Below, piece after piece: positions 50,050-57,634 of a stretch of 64,000 bases of DNA (positions within the stretch are counted from its first letter, which is position 1; each line of letters begins with the position of its first letter). This DNA comes from Phycisphaerae bacterium (GTDB lineage: Bacteria > Planctomycetota > Phycisphaerae > Phycisphaerales > UBA1924), in assembly GCA_030432905.1 (NCBI GenBank), contig JAUILU010000002.1, forward strand, positions 200,084 through 264,083. The letters are read 5' to 3'. The translations under genes and the position numbers were made by a program. A model generated the notes under the pieces. That model searched no databases. It had not been told where the DNA came from and saw only the letters and a list, made by a program, of their open reading frames with translations.

Positions 50050-52290
50050 TCAGCAGCCTGCGTTGAAGTTGCCGACCCACGCTGAGAAGTCGGTGGGTGT
50101 GCACATGCCGTCGCCGTTCTGGTCGCATTCCGGTGCGTTAGTGTTGAACGCGCCGACCCATGCGCTGAAGTCGGTCGGGCTGAGCATGCCGTCGCGGTTG
50201 ACGTCAGCGAGGCATGACGTGCCCTGGAACTCGTAGGCTCCGATGTCGACCGAACTGCCGGGGATGGCCGGGTCGTCTGCGAATCTCGGGTTGCCGCCGG
50301 CGTCGAACGGCACAGGCTCGGTTGTGTCACCGTCGTTGTCGAGGTCGAAGATGTCCGCTGGGACGCTGCTGTCATCGCCGGCGTCGATGCCCCATGAATT
50401 GGCCGAAAGCCGCAGGTCACCAAAGTCATCGTTGAGGCCCTCGTCGATCCCGATCGTTGCCGGATCGTCGCCCCAGCCGTCGCCGCCATCGCTGGGCATG
50501 CGGACAAACATCGGTTCTACGTCGTAAATATGGCTCCCAGCGCCCGGGCCTTTGTAACCACCAGTCACGATGCAGTGATCGACAACGAGTTCCTCGTCAG
50601 GATCTGTACTGTCATCCAAGTGCGGCGTAGAACCGTCGCCGATGTAGATGCAATTACTGGTTTGTGTACTGTCGCTGAAGTCGCCGACGCGCATGGACAT
50701 GCCGCTAGTTGCCATATTATTGACAAAGACGCTTTGGATCACATCTGTATTCCACTGAAACAGCGCACCACCGGCGCCCGCCTGATTGTCTACAAAGACA
50801 CAATGCGAAACCATGCGCATGCTTGAGTTCGACAACAAGGCACCCCCTCCTAGGCCCTGTGCCAAGTTACCGTAGAACGAACAGCGATCGAGTGATACGT
50901 TGCCAGCTCCTCTGCTTTCTGTGGCGTAGATAGCGCCGCCGTCGGTAGCGGCCGAATTTGCTACAAATGTACAGTCCCGGAACCGGAATGGTTCCGTCCG
51001 TACACTGTCGACATAAACCGCTCCGCCGTATCCGTTCCTGTTGGGCAGGGAGTCATGTCCGATCGCTTGGTTGCGTTCGAAGTGACACGCTTCGATAACG
51101 CCGATTGGCCTGTGTAAGAAGATGGCACCCGCGTCTCTTCCAATATTACCAATGAATGTACACGCTTTAATGTGAACATTTGTTCCGTAGTTCACAAAGT
51201 CTATAGCTCCGTGACTGGAAAGGTTGTGGCCGAAGTGACAATCTTCGATCGTGGTTGATTGACACCCGGCTAACATCGCGGTGCCAAACCCCTCTGGGGC
51301 CGTGTTGCCAATAAAGTCACAGCCTCGGATCATTGCTTCCCCGCCATCTGCAAAGACAGCGGAGCCCTCTTGCTGGAGGTCCTCGGGCACGTAGTTTGAG
51401 ACAAACTCACAATCTTCGATTGTAAGATTGTTCCCACGAAACCCCAGGGCTGCATTCAATATTGCACTACTCGTGTTGTTGAGTTTGTTGTCTCTAAATG
51501 CGGAATCTTGAACAAGAGCCGTGTCGACTACCATGTGGACCGATCCGCCGGTGCTGCGCTCGAAGCTGCACCCAGAGATCGTCACCGCCGCCAAACTGTT
51601 CGAAATAAGCACGTTGCCGGTGCGGTCACGAAAGTGCGAATCCGTAAAGTTGAGCGAGCCGCTGTTGAGGTGGTAGATGGCGAATTCGCCAATGTCCGGT
51701 GTGTCCGCATCAAAGGTGCAACCGACTAGATCGATGTCAGCGTCGATTGAGTAAATATCGATGCCCCGTCGGGACGAGGTGTTGCCATCGAACGCGCACC
51801 CCGTGAGCGTGAGTGAGCCCCCGAGAACGGCGATCGCGCCACCGCCCTGAAACGAGTCGGTGTTGCTGTTGGCGGTGAAGTGACAGCGGTCGATTGTGAT
51901 CGAGGTGCCATCAAGCAGCACGCCTCCGCCGGCGGGCGCAGAGCCATCGCGGATCGTCAGGCCCTCAATCCTTGTCGATTCGGTCTCGCCCGAGTTGCAC
52001 GTGATGACCGTCCCGTCGGGTGAGCCGTCGTTGTCGGTGTCGCCGCTGAGAATCGTGGCATCAACGGTGCCGGGGTCATTTGAGTCTGTTGAGCGGAGTG
52101 TTATCTGCTTGCCGAGCATGTCGAGCAACTCGCGGTAGGTGCCTGTTGCGATCACGATCTCGTCGCCGTTCACCGCCGCGTCAATCGCGGCCTGGATCGT
52201 CGGGTACTGACTCGGCACGTGCAGCTCGTCGGCGAGGCAGGTGCAGGCGAAGCCGGCGGACAGGGCGAGTGCGAATGTTGATTTCAGCAT
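50050..52290 (-). CDS. Secreted right-handed beta-helix protein with GC-type dockerin tail
   Basis: The 746-residue product has a signal peptide (MLKSTFALALSAGFACTCLA), then VPSQYPTIQAAIDAAVNGDEIVI, the usual opening of exported beta-helix proteins. Many rungs follow in which GCxFxxN and GGAI elements recur (GCAFDGNTSS, DCHFGHNLSS, CTFVANSAATDGGAIY). These folds are found in pectate lyases and in adhesins; no catalytic residues stand out. The tail is almost identical to that of the next upstream gene (NTNAPEC, NFNAGC). A hairpin covering its ribosome-binding site lies at 52296-52337. Confidence 0.85.
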   Translation of the reverse strand: MLKSTFALALSAGFACTCLADELHVPSQYPTIQAAIDAAVNGDEIVIATGTYRELLDMLGKQITLRSTDSNDPGTVDATILSGDTDNDGSPDGTVITCNSGETESTRIEGLTIRDGSAPAGGGVLLDGTSITIDRCHFTANSNTDSFQGGGAIAVLGGSLTLTGCAFDGNTSSRRGIDIYSIDADIDLVGCTFDADTPDIGEFAIYHLNSGSLNFTDSHFRDRTGNVLISNSLAAVTISGCSFERSTGGSVHMVVDTALVQDSAFRDNKLNNTSSAILNAALGFRGNNLTIEDCEFVSNYVPEDLQQEGSAVFADGGEAMIRGCDFIGNTAPEGFGTAMLAGCQSTTIEDCHFGHNLSSHGAIDFVNYGTNVHIKACTFIGNIGRDAGAIFLHRPIGVIEACHFERNQAIGHDSLPNRNGYGGAVYVDSVRTEPFRFRDCTFVANSAATDGGAIYATESRGAGNVSLDRCSFYGNLAQGLGGGALLSNSSMRMVSHCVFVDNQAGAGGALFQWNTDVIQSVFVNNMATSGMSMRVGDFSDSTQTSNCIYIGDGSTPHLDDSTDPDEELVVDHCIVTGGYKGPGAGSHIYDVEPMFVRMPSDGGDGWGDDPATIGIDEGLNDDFGDLRLSANSWGIDAGDDSSVPADIFDLDNDGDTTEPVPFDAGGNPRFADDPAIPGSSVDIGAYEFQGTSCLADVNRDGMLSPTDFSAWVGAFNTNAPECDQNGDGMCTPTDFSAWVGNFNAGC

Positions 52291-52295
52291 GAAAC

Positions 52296-52337
52296 AGCTC
52301 CCGGAAGAATCACCAGAGGGTAACCGAACCGGGAGCT
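52296..52337 (-). promoter_or_regulatory. Leader hairpin enclosing the Shine-Dalgarno of the beta-helix gene
   Basis: On the minus strand AGCTCCCGG pairs exactly with CCGGGAGCT 24 bases later, and the second arm contains GGGAG 7 bases before the ATG at 52290. Folding would hide the whole ribosome-binding site. Control by an unfolding factor is inferred from position. Confidence 0.45.
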
Positions 52338-52381
52338 TGCGTGGTCAGATAGTTGCGAGCAGTACGAAAAATGTACTTTGC

Positions 52382-54178
52382 TTAACAGCCGGCGTTGAAG
52401 TTGCCGACCCATGCGCTGAAGTCGGTTGGTGTGCACATGCCGTCGCCGTTCTGGTCGCATTCCGGTGCGTTTGTGTTGAATGCGCCGACCCATGCGCTGA
52501 AGTCGGTCGGGCTGAGCATGCCGTCGCCGTTGACGTCGGCGAGGCAGTCGGGTGCGCAGCCGCCGGTGCCGCAGAAGATGTTGGCCGCCGCGACCGGCGA
52601 GCGTGCGCCAGTGGCATCAACGACCCATTGGAAGTAGACGGTCTGCCCGTCGAGGTCGCTGTCGTCGGGGATGGGCCAGAAGGCGGTGACGATCGGCGCT
52701 GCGCCGGCGCCGCTGGTCGCGTTGTACGGGCCCATCGTGTCGGTCGGCGTGATCTTGTTCTCAACCGGCGGCTTCGTGGAGATCAAGAGCGACATCGACA
52801 CGCCCTCGTTCATGCCGACGGCTCCGACCTTGAACTCGGCGTTGCCCGCGTTGGGCGGGACGTTTGCGAGCATGGTCGGGACAAAGCCCGTGCCGTTGTC
52901 GTCGCCCGGCCCGAGGATCGCTGGGTTTGCCGGGAGCTCGGAGCGGAGCGTCGGGCGGTCGAACGGGAACGTGCCCGCGGCGACGCGCGGGTCGAGCAGG
53001 CCGGTCGCGATGAACTCGGTCAGCGGCGCGACCTGCGGGCCGATCAGGTCAACCGCGCCCATGAACGGATCGACGTTGTCCGGGAAGGGCGGCGGCTGAA
53101 CGTAGAACTGCACAGCCTGAGTCAGCGTGGCAAGATGACCCGAGTGCATGAAGTTTGGTTTCAGCCCCGCGTTGCGCAGGCCCGGTGTTTTGAATCGGCC
53201 GCGGTCGGAGTTGAGGCCCGTGACTTCTTGCCTGCCGGTGTCGAGCGCGATCGGGCGGATGCCGATGTTGCGGAACATGTTGTCGGTGAAGAGCGGCGGC
53301 GTGTGGCAGCTGTCGCATCGCGCGTTCTGGAAAATAACCCAGCCTTGTTGCTGGATCGGGGTCATCGCGTTCGGGTCGCCCGCCTGGACCTGGTCCCAGG
53401 GAGATTGATCGGACACGAGCGTGCGCTCGTAGGTGGCGATGGCAAACGCGATGCGCTTGGCGGTGATCGCTGGGTCGCCGAACGCGTCCTCGAAGAGTTC
53501 CGGGTAGCTCGGGTTGGCGGCGAGTGCTGCCGACTGATCCGGTGTCAGGTTGGTAGCGAGTGCGAGCGGTCGCGCGGTTGCGAGCTTGGCTGTGATCTGC
53601 GACCAGTCGCGCGACGAATGTGCCATCTCGACGTCGCTCAGCGGTGGGCCGACGACCTGGCTCTCGAGTGCGCCACCCATCGCGATGGCGGTTGTTCCGG
53701 TTTCTGGGTCGATGAATTCTGAGGTGGCGCGGCCGTCCCAGAAGAGGTGCTCGGCGTAGGCGGCGTTGATGGTCGGGTTGGCGGCTCGGCCGGTGACCTG
53801 CCTGAAGATGTCGAATGTGTTGTTGACGATGAACTCGTTGTTGTCGTCCGCATCAACGACGCCGAACGAGCCCTTGATGTCGTCTGGTGTGCCGGTCAGC
53901 CCGTCGAGGCCGGGGTTGATCGCGAAGCGCGGGTCTGTGCCGCCGGCTTCTGGGATGTGGCATGTGCCGCAGCTTGTGGTGTTGTCGCTGGAAAGCTGTT
54001 CGTCCCAGAACAGGATCTTGCCGAGCGCACGCTTGGATTCGCTGAACGGGTTTTCGGGCGGGAAGATGACGGGCAGCAGTTCGCTCGTGGTCGGTTGGGC
54101 GTGCGCGCCTGAAGCCAAGAGTATCGGCGCCGAGACCAGTGCCAAACAAACCGCTTTGGGCGTGCGCCGCTTCCACAT
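52382..54178 (-). CDS. Secreted di-haem cytochrome c peroxidase family protein with GC-type dockerin tail
   Basis: The 598-residue product has a signal peptide (to about residue 28) and the two haem c sites of the CcpA/MauG family: C70-C73-H74 in TSCGTCH and C288-C291-H292 in RCDSCH. Other family elements are LGKILFWDEQLSSD, HLFWDGRAT, YERTLVS and FKTPGLRNAGLKPNFMHSG. It probably reduces peroxide or oxidises a partner in the periplasm or at the surface. After residue 420 a beta-rich domain (TGFVPTMLANVPPNAGNAEF...FQWVVDATGARSP) precedes the tail. GGGAG before the ATG at 54178 supports the start. Confidence 0.88.
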   Translation of the reverse strand: MWKRRTPKAVCLALVSAPILLASGAHAQPTTSELLPVIFPPENPFSESKRALGKILFWDEQLSSDNTTSCGTCHIPEAGGTDPRFAINPGLDGLTGTPDDIKGSFGVVDADDNNEFIVNNTFDIFRQVTGRAANPTINAAYAEHLFWDGRATSEFIDPETGTTAIAMGGALESQVVGPPLSDVEMAHSSRDWSQITAKLATARPLALATNLTPDQSAALAANPSYPELFEDAFGDPAITAKRIAFAIATYERTLVSDQSPWDQVQAGDPNAMTPIQQQGWVIFQNARCDSCHTPPLFTDNMFRNIGIRPIALDTGRQEVTGLNSDRGRFKTPGLRNAGLKPNFMHSGHLATLTQAVQFYVQPPPFPDNVDPFMGAVDLIGPQVAPLTEFIATGLLDPRVAAGTFPFDRPTLRSELPANPAILGPGDDNGTGFVPTMLANVPPNAGNAEFKVGAVGMNEGVSMSLLISTKPPVENKITPTDTMGPYNATSGAGAAPIVTAFWPIPDDSDLDGQTVYFQWVVDATGARSPVAAANIFCGTGGCAPDCLADVNGDGMLSPTDFSAWVGAFNTNAPECDQNGDGMCTPTDFSAWVGNFNAGC

Positions 54179-54428
54179 CTTCGGATCTCCCTGAGCTTCC
54201 CCCGGCCCGCGTTGTTCACACACAAACAGCGCGGGCGGTCTATAGGAAAGTACGCAGGGAGTCTAAACCGGGATTCGGCCCCGGCGGAGAAAATGGGCAA
54301 TATCTTGCAGATTACCGGACATCTCGCCGTTCACACGCGGCACAGGTTGCCCAGTTCGCTTTTTGGAATCGGACTCAGCGGGTGGCTGTTGCAACAGGCA
54401 ACCCGCCGTGCGCGTCAAACTGGGTGAT

Positions 54429-55097
54429 TCAGCAGCCGGCGTTGTAGTTGCCGACCCATGCGGTGAAATCGGTTGGGGTGCACATGCCGTCGCCGTTCTG
54501 GTCGCACTCGGGGGCGTTCGAGTTGAATGCGCCGACCCATGCGGTGAAGTCGGTGGGCGTGACCATGCCGTCGCCGTTGACGTCGGCGAGGCAGGGCTCG
54601 TCGGCCGCGATGACTTCGATTTTGCCCGTCATCGCGACGTGCCCGGTGATTCGGCACGTGTACGAGTACGTGCCGATGTCGTCGTCGGTGAGCGTCCAGA
54701 CGATCATGTCGGTGGTGGGGCCCGGGTCGGCTCTGAAGTCCTCGATGGGTGTGAGCGTGGCCGCGTCGATGACCGCGCCGTCGGACGTGAGTCTTGTGAT
54801 CTCGCCGTCGTCGCCGCTGATGGGGAGTGTGTCGTTGCAGATGACGAGCGGGTGCGAGCCGGAGGTGCGGATGAAGTTGTACGTCTGTCCGGAGACGAGC
54901 ACGAGTGTCGGGTCGACTTCGCCCGAGATTGTGCCCGAGTCGTCGGTCCAGTCGAAGGTGTAGTCGAGTGCGCTCAGGTGTCCGATCTCGAAGGTCACGC
55001 CCTCGTCGACAAGGAATCGGCTCGGCGAAATCTCGGTGGTGTCAGCGGCGGCTGCGCCCGCGATCGCGGCGACAACGGTGGCGGTGATTGCTTTCAT
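54429..55097 (-). CDS. Secreted cupredoxin-like protein with GC-type dockerin tail (copy 1)
   Basis: The 222-residue product has a signal peptide (to about residue 18), a beta domain of about 145 residues and the dockerin tail. Candidate type 1 copper ligands are H82 (SGSHPLVIC), C148, H153 and M156 (YTCRITGHVAMTGKIEV), the arrangement of azurin- and plastocyanin-like proteins with a slightly short His-Met spacing. It may carry single electrons at the cell surface. AGGAGG lies 9 bases before the ATG. The product of 56752 is a close paralogue; an FG-GAP gene separates the two. Confidence 0.78.
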   Translation of the reverse strand: MKAITATVVAAIAGAAAADTTEISPSRFLVDEGVTFEIGHLSALDYTFDWTDDSGTISGEVDPTLVLVSGQTYNFIRTSGSHPLVICNDTLPISGDDGEITRLTSDGAVIDAATLTPIEDFRADPGPTTDMIVWTLTDDDIGTYSYTCRITGHVAMTGKIEVIAADEPCLADVNGDGMVTPTDFTAWVGAFNSNAPECDQNGDGMCTPTDFTAWVGNYNAGC

Positions 55098-55184
55098 CTC
55101 TTGACCTCCTGCGGTGTCATTCGGGCACGGGCCGGGATCGGATTCGCGCCTGCTCGTTATGGTAGTGGAAAGCAGGAGTTGATC

Positions 55185-55219
55185 AAAGAAAAGAACGAGC
55201 GGACATCGCTGTCCGCTCG
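55185..55219 (-). terminator. Intrinsic terminator after the FG-GAP gene at 55264
   Basis: On the minus strand the 10-pair stem CGAGCGGACA/TGTCCGCTCG has a 4-base loop and is followed by TTCTTTTCTTT, 44 bases after the stop. Confidence 0.85.
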
Positions 55220-55263
55220 CTGGTGGTGTTTAGAACCGATTAATGTCGGGTGAAACTAGGTAG

Positions 55264-56634
55264 TTAGCAGCCGGCGTTGTAGTTGCCGACCCACGCTGTG
55301 AAGTCGGTGGGTGTGCACATGCCGTCGCCGTTCTGGTCGCACTCGGGTGCGTTCGAGTTGAACGCGCTGACCCATGCTGTGAAGTCGGTGGGCGTGACCA
55401 TGCCGTCGCCGTTGACGTCGGCGAGGCATCCTTGCAGCGACATTTCCCAGGCCTTGCCGGCTTCGTTGCCGTAGAAATCGTCCTCGTATGCGGCCAGTAC
55501 GAGCCTTGAATCATCGAGATCGACATCGTGCCCCAAGCTGCCGAATTGGGTTGGCTGGTCTGGGTGGATCACTTTCACACTTGGGAACGTGTCATTCCTG
55601 ACGCTAAAGATCTCGCATGCTCCGCCGCGGACATCGTTGTGTACTGTGGACCATGCGCCGATCGCGGCAAAGCTGTCTGACAACGACACCTTGTTTCCGA
55701 ACTCGCCCGATAGTTGCGGCTCGCTCGGGCCGAACGTGTTGATAAGCGTCCATGTACCGGTGGTATTCTCGAATAGGTAGGCGGCACCTGAATCGGGCCC
55801 GAAAGAGTCATTCTTTCGTGCGCCGATCAGGACCCTGTTGTCTTTCATCGAGAGATCGATGCCGAAGAAGTCGTTGCCGTTCTGCCCGGGCGGTATGAGC
55901 TTGGCCGTTTGAAACCAGAACCCGTTGAAACGTTCGAAGACCCGCACGGTACCTGACTCGAACGCGCCGCCGTTGCCGAAGATCGATCCGACGACCAGTC
56001 TGTCGCCCTGGATATCGACGGCATGCCCGAAGAAGCCGAACGTCTTCGGTGTTTCTGCGCGGAGCTTGGCTTCGAATTGCCATGTTCCGCTTAGGTCCTT
56101 TCGGTAGACGAACACGGAGCCGCTGCGGTTGATGCCGTCCGCGTCTTCGCGCGATCCGACCACCGCGACATCGCCGTCGATCGCGCACGAGACTCCGAAC
56201 CATGCTTCCTCTTGTGGCTCAGGGTCTTCGAGCGTCTGGGTGTGGATCCAGTTGTCGCCGATTCGTTCGTACACGAACACGCGCCCCGCGTTGAGCGAGC
56301 CGACGTTTGCAAGCGACGCGCCGACAAACAGCGTGTCTCCGTCGAGAGCCAGCCCATCACTGAAGCGTGCTCCTGATTCGCCGGTTGGGATTGTGATCGA
56401 CGCGGAGAGATCCCACGCGTTGTTCAAGAAGTCGTAGAGGTGCAGCGTGCCGCTGTCGCCCGCGGTCCCTCGAGATCCGACGGCGATCCTGTCTCCGTCG
56501 TGCGCGAGGGTTGCTCCGAACAGGTCGTCCGCGGCGGGGTTCGGCCTAGTAAGTTCCGAGCCGCCCTGACAAAGCGCCGTAGACGCTTGAAGCAGAAGCG
56601 AGATTGAAATTCCCAGTTGTACGATGTCTTTCAC
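55264..56634 (-). CDS. Secreted FG-GAP-repeat propeller with GC-type dockerin tail
   Basis: The 456-residue product starts at a GTG (56634) with GGAG 9 bases before it. It has a signal peptide (to about residue 23). Seven or so repeats follow with FGxxxAxDGDRxxVGS and GTxxxYxxxxxxW (LFGATLAHDGDRIAVGS, FFGHAVDIQGDRLVVGS, FFGIDLSMKDNRVLIGA). It is a probable binding propeller, similar in layout to the product of 45063. The tail shares the MVTPTDFTAW version with both flanking cupredoxin genes. A terminator-like hairpin sits 16 bases before its start codon. Confidence 0.83.
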   Translation of the reverse strand: MKDIVQLGISISLLLQASTALCQGGSELTRPNPAADDLFGATLAHDGDRIAVGSRGTAGDSGTLHLYDFLNNAWDLSASITIPTGESGARFSDGLALDGDTLFVGASLANVGSLNAGRVFVYERIGDNWIHTQTLEDPEPQEEAWFGVSCAIDGDVAVVGSREDADGINRSGSVFVYRKDLSGTWQFEAKLRAETPKTFGFFGHAVDIQGDRLVVGSIFGNGGAFESGTVRVFERFNGFWFQTAKLIPPGQNGNDFFGIDLSMKDNRVLIGARKNDSFGPDSGAAYLFENTTGTWTLINTFGPSEPQLSGEFGNKVSLSDSFAAIGAWSTVHNDVRGGACEIFSVRNDTFPSVKVIHPDQPTQFGSLGHDVDLDDSRLVLAAYEDDFYGNEAGKAWEMSLQGCLADVNGDGMVTPTDFTAWVSAFNSNAPECDQNGDGMCTPTDFTAWVGNYNAGC

Positions 56635-56644
56635 GGTGTGTCTC

Positions 56645-56683
56645 CAAACAAAGCCAGCGGCGAGGAATGCTCGCCGCTGGCTT
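56645..56683 (-). terminator. Long terminator-like hairpin between a cupredoxin gene and an FG-GAP gene
   Basis: On the minus strand a perfect 14-pair stem, AAGCCAGCGGCGAG/CTCGCCGCTGGCTT with a 5-base loop, is followed by TGTTTGG. It ends 68 bases after the cupredoxin stop (56752) and only 16 bases before the next start codon (56634). It may be the cupredoxin terminator, an attenuator for the FG-GAP gene, or both. Confidence 0.75.
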
Positions 56684-56751
56684 GGACACGCCGTGTCGTT
56701 GTTGGTTTCAAGATACGAATAAACGCGCAGGCTGATGGAATCGGAAGCGGA

Positions 56752-57447
56752 TCAGCAGCCGGCGTTGTAGTTTCCGACCCACGCTGTGAAGTCGGTTGGC
56801 GTGCACATGCCGTCGCCGTTCTGGTCGCATTCCGGGGCGTTGGTGTTGAACGCGCCGACCCATGCGGTGAAGTCGGTGGGTGTGACCATGCCGTCGCCGT
56901 TGACGTCGGCGAGGCAGGGCTCGTCGGCCGCGACGACTTCGATTTTGCCCGCCATGTCGAGGTGGCCCGTGACTCGGCAGGTGTAGTAGTAGATATCGAT
57001 GTCGGTGTCGGCGAGCGTCCAGGAGATCATGTCGCTGGTCGGCGCGGGGTCTGCGGTGAAATCGGCGATCGGCGCGAGCGTGGCTGCGTCGATGACGGCT
57101 CCGTCGCTGGTGGTCCTGCTGAACGAGCCGTCGGTGCCGGTGATGGGCAGCGTGTCGTCGCAGATGACGAAGGGGTGGAAGCTGGTTGTGCGCATGAAGG
57201 TGTAGGTCTCACCCGAGGAGAGGATGAGGGTTGGGTCTTCGATGTTGGTGAAGGTGCCCGAGCTGTCGGTCCAGCTGAAGACGAAGCCGGAGATGCCGTT
57301 GTTGGACATTGTGAAATCGACGCCGGCGTCCACCTTGTAAATGTTTGGTGCGATCTGTGTGGTATCCGCGGCTGCGGTGCCGGCGCTCAGGGCGAAGGCG
57401 GTGAGGCAGGAAGCGAATCTGGCGAGTGTGCGTGGGGCGGTGTTCAT
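56752..57447 (-). CDS. Secreted cupredoxin-like protein with GC-type dockerin tail (copy 2)
   Basis: The 231-residue product has a signal peptide (to about residue 27), a beta domain and the tail. Candidate copper ligands are H91 (TTSFHPFVIC), C157, H162 and M165 (YTCRVTGHLDMAGKIEV), matching copy 1 at 54429 in place and spacing. The segment SDGAVIDAATLxPI is shared almost word for word with copy 1. The ATG at 57447 follows AAGGAG by about 9 bases; an ORF of 77 more codons upstream was rejected. It is divergent from the GDP-mannose dehydratase gene. Confidence 0.78.
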   Translation of the reverse strand: MNTAPRTLARFASCLTAFALSAGTAAADTTQIAPNIYKVDAGVDFTMSNNGISGFVFSWTDSSGTFTNIEDPTLILSSGETYTFMRTTSFHPFVICDDTLPITGTDGSFSRTTSDGAVIDAATLAPIADFTADPAPTSDMISWTLADTDIDIYYYTCRVTGHLDMAGKIEVVAADEPCLADVNGDGMVTPTDFTAWVGAFNTNAPECDQNGDGMCTPTDFTAWVGNYNAGC

Positions 57448-57490
57448 CTCTGGGGTCTCCTTGTTTGGTTGAACGACACCCAGATGGTCA

Positions 57491-57546
57491 CCCACAATCG
57501 GGAATCCGATACCCCTCTCTATGGTGGGATCGGGGCAGATTGTGGG
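57491..57546. promoter_or_regulatory. Long imperfect inverted repeat between divergent genes
   Basis: CCCACAATC (57491-57499) and GATTGTGGG (57538-57546) are exact complements around an inner pair CCGAT/ATCGG (57506-57510, 57529-57533). The element lies midway between the cupredoxin gene and gmd. It may be a shared operator or a structured leader. Confidence 0.4.
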
Positions 57547-57634
57547 TTGGCACCCTATCCTCACTTCGGCTTGTCCCCGCAAACACGGTTTCCGGGGCCT
57601 ACGGACAACCCGGACCAGAGGGACTGCGGGCACA

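Noticed and set aside
10420..57205. Recurring open frames on the strand opposite each dockerin tail, all reading close to KSVGVHMPSPFWSHSG
   Set aside because: They are the antisense shadow of the conserved tail codons; they lack starts with ribosome-binding sites and have no independent conservation.
43469..57447. The dockerin cluster as a cellulosome-like scaffold locus
   Set aside because: No cohesin repeats, no carbohydrate-binding scaffold and few glycan-degrading enzymes are present; the enzymes are proteases, redox proteins and propellers.
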